In this document: positions 13,692-22,912 of the stretch, piece after piece
How positions within the stretch are numbered: position 1 is the stretch's first letter
How the letters are laid out: every line of letters starts with the position of its first letter
IMG/VR virus record: IMGVR_UViG_3300031669_005479
Location: 1 to 64,000 of that record
Direction: 5' to 3' (one strand)
Source of the DNA: a virus
Length of the DNA: 64,000 bases
Program-made: the position numbers and the translations under genes
Notes under the pieces: model-generated
Seen by the model: only the letters and a program-made list of their open reading frames with translations
Told to the model about the DNA's origin: nothing
Database searches by the model: none

Positions 13692-14393
13692 ATGAAAAAA
13701 ATTATTTTAACACTACTTTTTATATTTACAATTTTTTCTTTTGCTAATATTTCAACTAGTAATGCTGAGTATTCTAAGTCAATGGTCTTTGTTAATAACA
13801 ATACTGATAATAGTATCGAATTGGCAAAAAAGGTCGAAAATTTGGAAAGAAAAATGTATGTAGATAATTTAATTCAACGAATTGAATTTGAGTCTGAAAT
13901 TATAATTCCAAATGCAATTAATGTTAAGTATGTCGAATATACATATAATCTAGCAAATCAACTTAAATTACCAACAAGAACTGTTTTCAGATTAATGTAT
14001 ACAGAATCTCGTTTTATTGATACGTTAACTTCATCAAAGGGTGCAAGAGGTTTAATGCAATTAATGCCAAATACACGTAATGAATATTATACACAATTAC
14101 GTGTAGATACGCTTAAACTTGATAATAATCAAGAAGATATTTATATTGCATTAAATATGTTGAAAGATTTACATAAATATTGGAAATCTAAAGGACATTC
14201 TGAAAAGTATTCGTGGAAATTAACATTGGCTTCCTATAATTCTGGAAGTGGTAGCGTTAAAAAATATCGTGGTATTCCACCATATACTGAAACAATTGAT
14301 TTTGTTAATTTTATTAGCAAATCACCATCCAACCCAGAGTTTTATTTTAAATACATAAGAAAATATGAGAACACAGTTAAGATCAGTTCATGA
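13692..14393 (+). CDS. Lytic transglycosylase (SLT domain), secreted
   Basis: A signal peptide (residues 1-26, ending near SNA) leads to a coiled segment and an SLT domain. The catalytic-Glu region is FRLMYTESRF, with GARGLMQLMP (the conserved G-x-x-Q-x-M-P motif) and LASYNSGSGSVKKY towards the end. It cleaves peptidoglycan glycan strands in the periplasm, for entry or lysis. An A/T-rich leader precedes the ATG; no clear promoter is seen. It overlaps the next ORF by 29 bases. Confidence 0.88.
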   Translation: MKKIILTLLFIFTIFSFANISTSNAEYSKSMVFVNNNTDNSIELAKKVENLERKMYVDNLIQRIEFESEIIIPNAINVKYVEYTYNLANQLKLPTRTVFRLMYTESRFIDTLTSSKGARGLMQLMPNTRNEYYTQLRVDTLKLDNNQEDIYIALNMLKDLHKYWKSKGHSEKYSWKLTLASYNSGSGSVKKYRGIPPYTETIDFVNFISKSPSNPEFYFKYIRKYENTVKISS

Positions 14394-14661
14394 GGAACAA
14401 TATTCTACTGGTAGTAGAACATTAGGTGTAATAATAAATTATGATAATGAAGGTACATTTAAAGAAAGTTTTGTCTATATCTTCAACCATGAAAGAAAAA
14501 TGTATACATTTTTTGATACAATGGTTGATATGTTCGACTATATTTTCTATGGTGAAGAAGCAATGAAAAGAGCATATATGACTGAAGCAGATTTTGACCT
14601 TTACTATGATGCAGATTACCTCGACAATACGTTTAATCAAATATTAAAATGGACTAGTTAA
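14365..14661 (+). CDS. Hypothetical 98-aa protein
   Basis: Tyr/Asp/Phe-rich soluble protein with no recognised family. Its start overlaps the end of the transglycosylase gene by 29 bases and its stop codon lies within the stem of the terminator at 14642-14680. It is the last gene of the plus-strand block. Confidence 0.55.
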   Translation: MRTQLRSVHEEQYSTGSRTLGVIINYDNEGTFKESFVYIFNHERKMYTFFDTMVDMFDYIFYGEEAMKRAYMTEADFDLYYDADYLDNTFNQILKWTS

Positions 14662-14680
14662 GTCCATTTTAATATTTTTA
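14642..14680 (+). terminator. Strong intrinsic terminator
   Basis: TATTAAAATGGACT (14642-14655) and its exact complement (14661-14674) form a 14-bp stem over a 5-base loop, followed by TTTTTAT. It overlaps the stop codon at 14659-14661. Confidence 0.88.
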
Positions 14681-14689
14681 TATAACGGA

Positions 14690-14811
14690 GCGTAAAACCC
14701 ATCCATCGTTTTTACGTGGATGGGATGTACGCGACATAACCTTGTGAAAGAATATATTCACGATGTGAAATTGCATCGATTTTAATGTTATTTAAACATG
14801 AGGTTATATGT
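14690..14811. ncRNA. Structured RNA candidate between convergent genes
   Basis: Hairpin A has an outer stem 14690-14694/14728-14732 (GCGTA/TACGC), a symmetric 3x3 internal loop and an inner 8-bp stem 14698-14705/14717-14724. It is followed by a branched element: a closing stem 14736-14741/14802-14807 around three hairpins (14744-14748/14757-14761; 14761-14765/14774-14778; 14785-14789/14795-14799). The shape recalls a cloverleaf but lacks tRNA consensus bases, so it is not called a tRNA. A TATATAAC-GGAG sequence just upstream resembles the region at 13461. Confidence 0.4.
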
Positions 14812-14862
14812 TATACCATAAAATCATATTAGTGCACTAAACACAGTAAAAATGACCCATTT

Positions 14863-15804
14863 CTACTGTTTCATTGTACTTGGTTCAAAGACTTCAACCC
14901 TATTTGAGTCAAATGCGGTATTATAACCTTCATCCCACCAATTTGACATTTCTTCCTCATCAAAAACTATACTACTTGAACTTAATTTTCTTGGTAACCA
15001 ATATATAGTAACCTTTGTACCTTCTTGATTCAAACTTCTGATTTTATCGTAAAATTGTTCAAATTCGATATCATATCTCATAATACCAATATTTGTTGCA
15101 ACATTTTCTAAAAGACCATTTATTTTCTTTCCTTCAAAAACATCAATCGTTTTTGTTCTGTGTAAAATAATATCAACTTCTTTATATCCTTTTCCAATTA
15201 ATTGATCAATACCAACTAAATCGCTCAATCCACCATCTCCCCATAATCCAACATGAAAATCACCAGTTTCACTATTCCAACTCTTTTTTACTAATGAAGT
15301 AAAAAACGGAAAATTTGCACTGCACCACATCCAATCTTTAAAGTCTTCATATGTTTCGTGCTGTGAACTAAAATAATGAATTTTTGATGGTACTTGTGCA
15401 TAATTCTGTGCGCCAACCAATACTTCCTTGTCTTGCATTCGTAGTGCATCAAAATAATTTTCAGTAAAAAATTTATCAATTGTCTTTCTTAATGCATTAG
15501 AGGTACGAACTGTCTTATGACCAAATAATAATGTTAACATTACGGGAATTGCCCTAATTTTACCATTTCTTGAGATCGGACTTCGCTTATACCAACTAGT
15601 ATCAAAAATACTCTGATTATTAACACTAGTATACCCAAATTTTAAAACATCCCATTCTTTTAATGCAGCCAATGGTGCTAATAAACTACCTGTAGATATT
15701 CCAACGATAATATCATAATCCTTATTAATTCTTGCTAGTGTTCCACCACCAAATGCACCCCATGATCCACCACCAGAAATCAATGCTGCTTTTTTTGTTG
15801 ACAT
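14863..15804 (-). CDS. Patatin-like phospholipase
   Basis: Patatin motifs are all present: the glycine-rich oxyanion loop GGGSWGAFGGG near residue 11, the GISTGS nucleophile elbow near 35 and a DGG catalytic Asp motif (WGDGGLSD) near 200. The enzyme hydrolyses acyl chains of phospholipids, which could help membrane disruption at lysis or entry. Length 313 aa. The start is ATG 15804, 13 bases below a GTATTTATA motif; the 8-residue extension to 15828 would span that motif. No signal peptide. Confidence 0.88.
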   Translation of the reverse strand: MSTKKAALISGGGSWGAFGGGTLARINKDYDIIVGISTGSLLAPLAALKEWDVLKFGYTSVNNQSIFDTSWYKRSPISRNGKIRAIPVMLTLLFGHKTVRTSNALRKTIDKFFTENYFDALRMQDKEVLVGAQNYAQVPSKIHYFSSQHETYEDFKDWMWCSANFPFFTSLVKKSWNSETGDFHVGLWGDGGLSDLVGIDQLIGKGYKEVDIILHRTKTIDVFEGKKINGLLENVATNIGIMRYDIEFEQFYDKIRSLNQEGTKVTIYWLPRKLSSSSIVFDEEEMSNWWDEGYNTAFDSNRVEVFEPSTMKQ

Positions 15805-15817
15805 AATTTTGTTTATG

Positions 15818-15826
15818 TATAAATAC
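15818..15826 (-). promoter_or_regulatory. GTATTTATA late-type motif
   Basis: The minus strand reads GTATTTATA 13 bases before ATG 15804, immediately after the terminator T-tract of the upstream gene. Confidence 0.65.
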
Positions 15827-15866
15827 AAAAAATCGAAGTAAATAACTAAACTTACTTCGATTTTTA
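15827..15866 (-). terminator. Terminator of PolB-like exonuclease gene
   Basis: AAAATCGAAGTAA and TTACTTCGATTTT pair over a 9-base loop, followed on the minus strand by TTTTTT that leads into the next promoter motif. Confidence 0.8.
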
Positions 15867-15898
15867 AAATATATGAATTTTATAAAAAACTTAATCAA

Positions 15899-16684
15899 TT
15901 ATAGTTGTCTCAACTCATTTACTAATTGAATAACTAAATTTGTTTGCGTTGCAGATTGTAGCGATAGATATTCAATTGTTTCTGCTGGTTTTTCTTTGAT
16001 ATTCATCCAATAATATCTACTTAATTCATCTTGCGACAATAAATCAATTTTCTTTTTAAGACCAAGATGTTCAGCCACGAGCATTAACGGAATGGGAATG
16101 CTACTATATGCATTAAATTTCCAAACATTGATAGTATCCATAATACCAGATTCCCAAGGCTTAATATTTAAACAATTCTTAAGAATATATGGAAGTTTTT
16201 TATTATCCAACTTATCCCTATTAAGTAAAAATCTTTTAATTAATAATGGTATGTCAAAATTAACAATATTGTGTCCGCACAGTATTGGAAAAAACTTGGG
16301 TTCTGATTTTAACCCTTCACTTGATACATAGTGCAACACATCCATAAATTGTGCAAGTATAAGTGGCTCGTCATCCCCATCAAATTTTTTTATTGAACGT
16401 TTTAGTGTACCGTTCTCATTATACACTGTGGCATATGTGATAGCAACAATTTTACAAAATTCTGGATAGTATGTCGCATATTTTTCATAGGTGCAGTCCT
16501 CATTATCACATAAATCATTTTCGCTAGAATATTTTGTCTTAGATACCAGTTTCCATGCCTGATATAGAGAATTGTTTTTTTCAATAAGTTCGGCAAGTGT
16601 TGGATAAATAAGCACAGACTTTACATTAAAGTAAAGCATGTCATAGATACATTTTGGATTAAATACGTCATCAAATAAGGTCAT
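15899..16684 (-). CDS. PolB-like 3'-5' exonuclease
   Basis: The C-terminal half matches the exonuclease domain of family B polymerases without the polymerase: a CGHNIVNFDIPLLIKRF motif II near residue 136, an MDTINVWKF region near 180 and YLSLQSATQT near 240. An acidic motif I is less clear but could lie in the SSENDLCDNEDC/AITYA region. A proofreading or trimming role on 3' ends is likely. It ends in a strong terminator. Confidence 0.65.
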   Translation of the reverse strand: MTLFDDVFNPKCIYDMLYFNVKSVLIYPTLAELIEKNNSLYQAWKLVSKTKYSSENDLCDNEDCTYEKYATYYPEFCKIVAITYATVYNENGTLKRSIKKFDGDDEPLILAQFMDVLHYVSSEGLKSEPKFFPILCGHNIVNFDIPLLIKRFLLNRDKLDNKKLPYILKNCLNIKPWESGIMDTINVWKFNAYSSIPIPLMLVAEHLGLKKKIDLLSQDELSRYYWMNIKEKPAETIEYLSLQSATQTNLVIQLVNELRQL

Positions 16685-16728
16685 ATTGAAATTTTATGTT
16701 AAAATTATTACACAAATATAGTTAATAT

Positions 16729-17091
16729 TTATTCCAAATTGAAAAGAAAATGAAAAAACTTAGAAATTTTTGAACGATTATTCTTATGCGTCTCATTATA
16801 AATGTCTTGAATGTCTTCAAAACTATATGTAGATAATATTTCAATATCATCTACACCATATTTACCTTTTGAATGCTTTATAATGTATGGAATTAACTTG
16901 TTTTTTTTAAAATCCTTCTCTCTTTTTTTCTTATCAATTTCCCTAAGATATTGCACACCCAATTCTTCAAATTCCAACGCAATTTTACTTTTTTGACGCA
17001 AAGTATTGTTTTGAAGAAATTCATCAAACGCAATATAATCATCGTCATCATCATCACTATCTATAGATATTATTTTCTCATCAATAGCCAT
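16729..17091 (-). CDS. Charged coiled-coil-like protein (120 aa)
   Basis: An aspartate run (residues 11-17) is followed by a long Lys/Glu-rich helix. It starts seven bases after the 17099 gene. No family is recognised; it may be a structural or assembly factor. Confidence 0.55.
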   Translation of the reverse strand: MAIDEKIISIDSDDDDDDYIAFDEFLQNNTLRQKSKIALEFEELGVQYLREIDKKKREKDFKKNKLIPYIIKHSKGKYGVDDIEILSTYSFEDIQDIYNETHKNNRSKISKFFHFLFNLE

Positions 17092-17098
17092 TGCAATA

Positions 17099-17608
17099 TT
17101 AATTACTTGTTTCAGTATTCTTTATTACTACTTCATCAATCGCCTTCACATTTTTTGATTTTAATGTCCGAGGCTTCCTTACTTTTTTATTTTCATCAGA
17201 ATTGGAATGTTTAACAAAATTATTATTGAGAGTTTTAAACGAATCTACCTTTAATATATCAAGTTCATCATAAAATTTCTTGGCCTCATTTTCCAACATA
17301 TTTTTCATTTCTTGCATCTTATCTGTAAATTCCTTTTCCTTATCAGCAATTTTTTTATTTGTATCAATTATGACACCAACAAATGCAACTAAATCATCAA
17401 TTAAAATACCAGATTTTTTGGGTGATATTTTTACTAATTTACCTGCAGTGCTTTCACTAATTATGTTGCACATAATTTCATCATTTTCCCCGAATTCCCA
17501 ATTAGGTGGCAATCCAACTTCAATTTCATACCATCCATCAGTAGGATTACGGTTAATGGACATAAGAAAACCCATAACGGGTTGTAGTGCTAATTCAATT
17601 GTATTCAT
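17099..17608 (-). CDS. Hypothetical protein with coiled coil (169 aa)
   Basis: The N-terminal 80 residues look beta-rich (GWYEIEVGLPPNWEFG, then LVKISPKKSGILIDDLVAF), followed by a coiled coil (about 90-130) and a basic tail. The start is placed at ATG 17608 (MNTIELAL), five bases after the preceding gene's stop. No family is recognised. The layout suggests a virion or assembly protein. Confidence 0.6.
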   Translation of the reverse strand: MNTIELALQPVMGFLMSINRNPTDGWYEIEVGLPPNWEFGENDEIMCNIISESTAGKLVKISPKKSGILIDDLVAFVGVIIDTNKKIADKEKEFTDKMQEMKNMLENEAKKFYDELDILKVDSFKTLNNNFVKHSNSDENKKVRKPRTLKSKNVKAIDEVVIKNTETSN

Positions 17609-17612
17609 CAGT

Positions 17613-17807
17613 TTAATATATATATGTAAAAAATATGGCAACAGATATCCATAACAATACTTTTTCAGTATTTGTTAGTATAAATTTAGTATCCTTATTT
17701 AATTTAAATCTTCCATACATTTTTACCATCAAGTCACTAACGATATGAATAATAAAAATAATGGAAGATATAAATAAAAACTGATATATTTCAGTTAATA
17801 CATTCAT
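17613..17807 (-). CDS. Two-helix membrane protein (64 aa)
   Basis: Hydrophobic segments at about 8-27 and 49-64 with a basic loop between. It is coupled to the upstream gene by a TAATG overlap at 17807. It lies two genes downstream of a muramidase, so a holin-like role is possible but unproven. Confidence 0.6.
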   Translation of the reverse strand: MNVLTEIYQFLFISSIIFIIHIVSDLMVKMYGRFKLNKDTKFILTNTEKVLLWISVAIFFTYIY

Positions 17808-18079
17808 TATTCACCGTGTGTTTGACCTTGATGAACCTGACCCATAGGTGCTGGAGCAGATGCTGGTTGTTGTGCTACAGATTGCTGTGGTTGAAAATAC
17901 TGATTAACTAACTCAATTTCCACGTTCAATAATGCAATTTGACGAAGTTGATACTGCATATTTTCAATTTTTGACCTGTAATTCATGTTTGGTTCACCAG
18001 CAAGACGAATTAATTCAAGTTCCTCAAACATTTTGTCATCAGTTAATTTTTTAAGTAGGTCTAATTTTAAATCGGCCAT
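17807..18079 (-). CDS. Small helical protein with Gln/Pro/Ala tail (90 aa)
   Basis: An amphipathic helical N-terminal region (1-62) leads to a low-complexity Gln/Pro/Ala tail ending in His/Gly. No family is recognised. Its stop overlaps the start of the two-helix membrane protein gene. Confidence 0.6.
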   Translation of the reverse strand: MADLKLDLLKKLTDDKMFEELELIRLAGEPNMNYRSKIENMQYQLRQIALLNVEIELVNQYFQPQQSVAQQPASAPAPMGQVHQGQTHGE

Positions 18080-18151
18080 AATTTTTTTTTAAAATAAAGT
18101 AATTTTTGTGATTGTAAAAATAGTGATAAAAAATACTAAATGCAAGTAGTT

Positions 18152-18577
18152 TTAGGCTATTTCTAAAATATTTTTTTCTTGATTTATTGATTTATCATAA
18201 ATATTATAGATTTCAACTAAAATATTTATGATGTTTTTATTTTTTTGTTTATCAATTTCGAAAATATTGTTCCAAAACTTTTCAAAATATTCGATTGAAA
18301 CATCCTGATTTCCATCAGCCAAATAGAATTGATGATGGTAATACGCATAAAAATATTCCCTAAGTTCCTCATTATTACTGAAGTCAATTCCTTCTTGTTT
18401 AAATTCTGCACAAACTTTATTAAAACACCAGACGTAATGATTATGAATGTCTTCATCAGCATTTAAACTTTCTCTATCAATATAGTAGTTATAAATATAA
18501 TACAATAAGTTCATTGCAAAATCTTTATAGATTTCAACCCTATCTTTGACAATTATATATTTTTGCGTATTGCCCAT
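18152..18577 (-). CDS. Hypothetical 141-aa protein
   Basis: Tyr-, Asn- and Glu-rich helical protein without cysteine motifs or membrane segments. Its ATG overlaps the stop of the muramidase gene by one base, so the two are co-translated. It could be a partner or regulator of the muramidase, but nothing in the sequence shows this. Confidence 0.6.
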   Translation of the reverse strand: MGNTQKYIIVKDRVEIYKDFAMNLLYYIYNYYIDRESLNADEDIHNHYVWCFNKVCAEFKQEGIDFSNNEELREYFYAYYHHQFYLADGNQDVSIEYFEKFWNNIFEIDKQKNKNIINILVEIYNIYDKSINQEKNILEIA

Positions 18578-19257
18578 TAAAACAAATCATAATATGCTTT
18601 TTTCATTATGTTTAAATCAATATCACCATGATATCCATCAATACTACCCTTTTCAGTAAATTGCCAGATTTTCCAGTCATTCCAACCATTTGGAACTGCA
18701 GGTAGGCTAACTTCAGGATTATTCAGATACGCTGCTACCCAAAGTGGATATGTGCCAAATGCAGGTGTGGTATTTGCATCGATAAAACTTTTATACGAAT
18801 AAACTATAATATTATTCGGTTTTACTCCATTAATAAATGCAGTAACAAATCTATTCATGTGTTCAATTTTATCGCTATTATTCCAAATAAGTTGTGATGA
18901 ATAAGATTCAATATCCAACACAAGCGGTAGATTCGCTTTTGGCAGAAAACCTAAGTGGCTTAATACATTATCTACCTCTTCCTTAGCATCTGCTTCTGGG
19001 TTGGAAACATTTCCAGGTCTAGCAAAGTGATAATACCCAACCTTTACTCCATTTTTTTGAGCAGATTGTACTCTTGCCTTTAAATTATATATACTATCTT
19101 CATGTCCAGTAGTACCTTCAGTAATTTTTATAAATGCAAATTGAATTCCAGCCGCTTTTGCTTTACTCCAATTAATATCAACTTGATATTTACTGCAATC
19201 AAGACCTAAAACACAATCTAGGTCATCTAATCTTTGTTTTGATAGTGTAGTTACCAT
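18577..19257 (-). CDS. GH25 muramidase (lysozyme)
   Basis: The protein matches GH25: GLDCSKYQVDINWSKAKAAG at the start, AFIKITEGTTG, YYHFARPG, the catalytic VLDIES near residue 113, and WKIWQFTEKGSIDGYHGDIDLN at the end. It cuts the MurNAc-GlcNAc bond for host lysis. No signal peptide is seen, so a holin or other export route is needed. A CATAAATAC-type late motif lies upstream (19277-19285). Confidence 0.92.
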   Translation of the reverse strand: MVTTLSKQRLDDLDCVLGLDCSKYQVDINWSKAKAAGIQFAFIKITEGTTGHEDSIYNLKARVQSAQKNGVKVGYYHFARPGNVSNPEADAKEEVDNVLSHLGFLPKANLPLVLDIESYSSQLIWNNSDKIEHMNRFVTAFINGVKPNNIIVYSYKSFIDANTTPAFGTYPLWVAAYLNNPEVSLPAVPNGWNDWKIWQFTEKGSIDGYHGDIDLNIMKKAYYDLF

Positions 19258-19276
19258 ATCTATATCAATATTTTCA

Positions 19277-19285
19277 CATAAATAC
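19277..19285 (-). promoter_or_regulatory. GTATTTATG late-type motif
   Basis: The minus strand reads GTATTTATG 19 bases before the muramidase ATG. Confidence 0.55.
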
Positions 19286-19303
19286 TCCTACATTTTCTTT
19301 TAT

Positions 19304-19337
19304 AAAAAAATGGGATGCACAATTAGAATGCATCCCA
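19304..19337 (-). terminator. Terminator after 19361-19732
   Basis: TGGGATGCA (19311-19319) and TGCATCCCA (19329-19337) pair over a 9-base loop, followed on the minus strand by seven T. Confidence 0.85.
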
Positions 19338-19360
19338 CAAATATAGTATTTAGTCTGTAA

Positions 19361-19732
19361 TTAATAGTATAGTTTTTCAATTAATTTATTGTATTCAATT
19401 TTTGTAATCCCCAATTCTTTTCGAACATTTGTTATTCTAAAATCATTGAGAAACACCGCACTAAATAGGTATGCCGTCAATAATATTAAAAGTATTGAAT
19501 ATAATATAGTAATAATCTCAACAATTTTTCGATTTACTTCAAACACTGTTCCAAAAAATCCGAAAATAAATAAGCCAATAAGAAATATTGATATGTTATT
19601 CCTTACCATCATTTTGGACATTTCCGTTTCTTGCGAAAAATACTTGAACGCAAACTTTATCCAGCCAGAGGCTGGATATTTATTATATGCTGCTTCAAAT
19701 TGCTCAATAGTAATTGCTGTCCAATCTGTCAT
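19361..19732 (-). CDS. Two-helix membrane protein (123 aa)
   Basis: Hydrophobic segments at about 46-64 and 70-93 flanked by soluble ends indicate an inner-membrane protein. It lies just upstream of the muramidase and two bases after the large 970-aa gene. A holin or lysis-control role is possible from its place only. It ends in a strong terminator. Confidence 0.6.
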   Translation of the reverse strand: MTDWTAITIEQFEAAYNKYPASGWIKFAFKYFSQETEMSKMMVRNNISIFLIGLFIFGFFGTVFEVNRKIVEIITILYSILLILLTAYLFSAVFLNDFRITNVRKELGITKIEYNKLIEKLYY

Positions 19733-19734
19733 AA

Positions 19735-22647
19735 TTAAAATCCTCTATTATTTTTAATATTTTTTGTGTTTGTAAAATCACTTGGTTGATAATTTAACAA
19801 ATGTTTCATTTTATTCTGTTGTTCAATTAATATTTTATTATTTACAGAATTCTTGCTTTCATTTTCCAATCTATGATCCTCAGTCAATAATTTTTGCTTG
19901 TTTTTAACCACATAAACATTTTTTCCGTCACAATAAAACTGATTTTCGGTAATTAATTTAACAGTATTTTCATTTACATATACTTTATTATCGACAGATT
20001 TACTATAGTAAGTATTACCTAATGCAGTGAAATCTAATCGGAAGAAATTTTCGGTCAATTTATTACTTTCTATTATTTTAACTTCATTTACATCAAAGTC
20101 AACAAAATGTTTTTTATTTAGTAAATCAAAATATTTACCAGTAATCATTGATTCCTTAAGACCTTCTGGATTATTCCAACCCTCTTTATTTTTATCAAAC
20201 TGTAATTTATCTTCACCATTTTCAATTGGTTGGGTATCCTTATTATACATTGGTTGTTTAGCCAAATCCGCTTTTTGGTCTTCACCCATCTTATAAAACT
20301 TGTCACCCATTTCTTTCTTGGTGCGTTCAGTAAAACGTTTACTTGGCTGATTATCATAATTCCAACTATGCATTCCTTTACGATATAAGTCAACTTGTTT
20401 CTGTTCTTCAGAAGTCATATTACGTTTTGGCACTTCATCACCCTTATTGTTTGTGCTATCACCAACATTTTTAAATGCAGTGCCACCAGTAACTTTAATC
20501 TCATTCTTTTCGACATCTTGACCTAATTTTTGTGGGTCATTTGGAACATCTGTTTGCTGATCTTTCCATTCCAATTCATCCTCAATGTCAATAATTTCTT
20601 TTGTACCGCTATGCTCTAAATCCTTTTTGAAATTGGTTGGATTCTGTGCAATAATACGGTCTCTAGCAATTTCAGTTGGAATTTTTCTATCTTCACTCAT
20701 TTTCATTAATTTTTGATGGTGAATTGAATATGCATTCAACTCATTATTTAATTCTTCAAATAATTTACTTGCAGATTCAAAATCTGTCGATTCTCTCATT
20801 CCACCAGTTTCCTGAGTACCTGTTGGCACTCCAGTTCCTTGTTCACCTGCAGGTGTAACATAATTTGCAATTGAACCACTACTTGATTTTGCAATCATCG
20901 TTTGATCTGTTTCGTTGGTTCTAACCTTTTCTGGTAAATTTTTAGTTTTTGTTTTTGCAAAATCCTTAACATCTTTATGGCTAACATTATTTGCTATTTT
21001 TTTAACCGCACTTCCAACTTTATTCGGACTTAGTTCACCCTTTTGTATGGCATCTGCCATACCAAATAGTCTCTGCTGTGATGCTGACTTGGCTTTCTCA
21101 TTGACTTTGCCAATTAAGCCTTTTTTTGTAGTATTTTCTTCCATTGTATTTAAGTTTGGTTTATCTGGTGCTCCAGTTTTAATCGTATCCATTTCTACCT
21201 CAGTGTCAGACTCATCCCAATTTTTTACCATATCGCTTGAAAATGCATTGGTTTTATCATCAATATAATTATCAACACGTTCCTTATCTTTGATATAAAT
21301 GGTTTTATTTGTATTTTCATTCTTTCCAGAAATACCATCATTTTGTAAATTAGGATTTTTGGGATGTGGAAACATAGTATTATTATGCATCATGTCATTA
21401 TGCAATATTTTGACATCATCGTTTCTCATTTTATCGACATCTTGACCTACATATAGTGAAGTATTATCATCAATACCCCTTTTTAGGTCATTACGTGAGT
21501 TTTGCTGTGGCACTTCACTAACACCTAAGCCATTATTACTATTTGTATGTGATTTTTTATAATCAACACCTAATTTGGTTTGATATGATAGGTCTTCTTC
21601 ATTTAATGCCTGTATATATTTTGCAAAATCGCTTGGATCAATAAGATAATTTTTGTTTTCTTGAACGATTTTACCACCAGGAAATATCGGTTTTCTTATT
21701 GGTTTGCCTTTACTACCAAGTAAATCACCCTTTTCGCTCCACGCTGCGGGTCCAACATATACACCAGAACCACTAGAATTACTTCCACCATCAGCAGCAC
21801 CTGCACTACCAGTCATTTCATTAACCTTTTTCTCATAACCCAATGCTGGTGAAAATGCACCAGAACCACCTGCAGCACCAGTTGTTTCATTCGTTTGTGG
21901 TTCAATAACATCGAGATTATATCCAATATTTTCCAATTCTGACTTTAATGGCGCATATTCTTCAGGTGTTGCAGGACGGCTTTCTGCTGCATATTCTGGA
22001 CTTGCGGACGAATGCTGTCCAATATGTGAATATGCAGTTTTATATCTACCCTCATTATCATAATTTTCATCTGGAAAATATGCAAATAAATCAGGGTCTT
22101 TTGGATTTTTTTCATTAACCAAAAACATTACTTTGGTTAATGGTTCACTACTTTCAGTAACGTCAGATTTGTTTTTTTTTGATGTGTCGGATTTAGTCAT
22201 GCCAATCTCACCAGCCTTTTTCAGTTGATTAATTCCACTCTTATCTCTTCTCTTCTTTTCTTTAGGAATTGACATCTTATATTTTTGTAAATATTTTGTA
22301 CTATTTAATACATAATCATTAAATAACATATTCATAATGGTTTCATTATAGTGATAACCATATTTCTCCTCACCATTAACCGACATTTCATCATAAATCG
22401 AAGATAATCTTGGGTCAGAAAATACTAATGTTTCCATTTTTGACAGGTTAAAGATTTTCTTCTTCAACGATTGTTCAACTTCAGTCAATACACTATCGAC
22501 TTCATTGATCTCTTCGCCTTCCTTTAACTTTACACTAGGAGCAATTTTGCTCATAGACTTCTTAAAAACACTATCAGTTTTACTACCAAGCGGTGTTGGT
22601 GTATTTAATGTTGGTTTAAAACCACTTACTTCGTTTACTTTTTTCAT
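19735..22647 (-). CDS. Large charged, low-complexity protein (970 aa), probably virion-associated
   Basis: The start is set at ATG 22647, which overlaps the stop of the upstream ORF (TAATG); a 13-residue longer form to 22686 is less likely. The protein is rich in Lys, Asp, Asn and Gly. Glycine/serine-rich blocks near residues 265-320 (TGAAGGSGAFSPALGYEKK and GSNSSGSGVYVGPAAW) resemble segments in internal or prohead proteins of T4-type phages. The C-terminal 130 residues look like a compact beta domain. No enzymatic motif is seen. Confidence 0.6.
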   Translation of the reverse strand: MKKVNEVSGFKPTLNTPTPLGSKTDSVFKKSMSKIAPSVKLKEGEEINEVDSVLTEVEQSLKKKIFNLSKMETLVFSDPRLSSIYDEMSVNGEEKYGYHYNETIMNMLFNDYVLNSTKYLQKYKMSIPKEKKRRDKSGINQLKKAGEIGMTKSDTSKKNKSDVTESSEPLTKVMFLVNEKNPKDPDLFAYFPDENYDNEGRYKTAYSHIGQHSSASPEYAAESRPATPEEYAPLKSELENIGYNLDVIEPQTNETTGAAGGSGAFSPALGYEKKVNEMTGSAGAADGGSNSSGSGVYVGPAAWSEKGDLLGSKGKPIRKPIFPGGKIVQENKNYLIDPSDFAKYIQALNEEDLSYQTKLGVDYKKSHTNSNNGLGVSEVPQQNSRNDLKRGIDDNTSLYVGQDVDKMRNDDVKILHNDMMHNNTMFPHPKNPNLQNDGISGKNENTNKTIYIKDKERVDNYIDDKTNAFSSDMVKNWDESDTEVEMDTIKTGAPDKPNLNTMEENTTKKGLIGKVNEKAKSASQQRLFGMADAIQKGELSPNKVGSAVKKIANNVSHKDVKDFAKTKTKNLPEKVRTNETDQTMIAKSSSGSIANYVTPAGEQGTGVPTGTQETGGMRESTDFESASKLFEELNNELNAYSIHHQKLMKMSEDRKIPTEIARDRIIAQNPTNFKKDLEHSGTKEIIDIEDELEWKDQQTDVPNDPQKLGQDVEKNEIKVTGGTAFKNVGDSTNNKGDEVPKRNMTSEEQKQVDLYRKGMHSWNYDNQPSKRFTERTKKEMGDKFYKMGEDQKADLAKQPMYNKDTQPIENGEDKLQFDKNKEGWNNPEGLKESMITGKYFDLLNKKHFVDFDVNEVKIIESNKLTENFFRLDFTALGNTYYSKSVDNKVYVNENTVKLITENQFYCDGKNVYVVKNKQKLLTEDHRLENESKNSVNNKILIEQQNKMKHLLNYQPSDFTNTKNIKNNRGF

Positions 22648-22853
22648 TATTTTATATCTGTTTTCCAAAAATCTCTTTTTTGCCACAACACTTTATAAAC
22701 CGATTCCATTGCATTTTTTATTGAATTAATCATTTCATTTCTTGACTGTGTACTAGATTTAGCAAGAACTTTTTTAATTTCTTTATCAAATGAATCGTTA
22801 ACAAATTTATCAATTTCTTTTTTAACAATTTCTTCAACATCCGATTTATTCAT
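22647..22853 (-). CDS. Hypothetical 68-aa protein upstream of large virion-like protein
   Basis: Lys/Glu-rich helical protein ending in WQKRDFWKTDIK. Its stop overlaps the next start (TAATG), so expression is coupled. No function is known. A GTATTTATA motif lies 19 bases upstream of its ATG, and a host-type promoter is embedded in a terminator loop further up. Confidence 0.65.
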   Translation of the reverse strand: MNKSDVEEIVKKEIDKFVNDSFDKEIKKVLAKSSTQSRNEMINSIKNAMESVYKVLWQKRDFWKTDIK

Positions 22854-22872
22854 GTTATATTTATTTGTTGTT

Positions 22873-22881
22873 TATAAATAC
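22873..22881 (-). promoter_or_regulatory. GTATTTATA late-type motif
   Basis: The minus strand reads GTATTTATA, 19 bases before ATG 22853. Confidence 0.65.
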
Positions 22882-22912
22882 TTATAGAACACAAAAAAAT
22901 AGGCATAAACAT

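Noticed and set aside
14734-14811. Transfer RNA gene
   Set aside because: The cloverleaf-like fold lacks the conserved D- and T-loop bases, the T-loop has five bases and the anticodon-arm loop eight, and no CCA end is seen.
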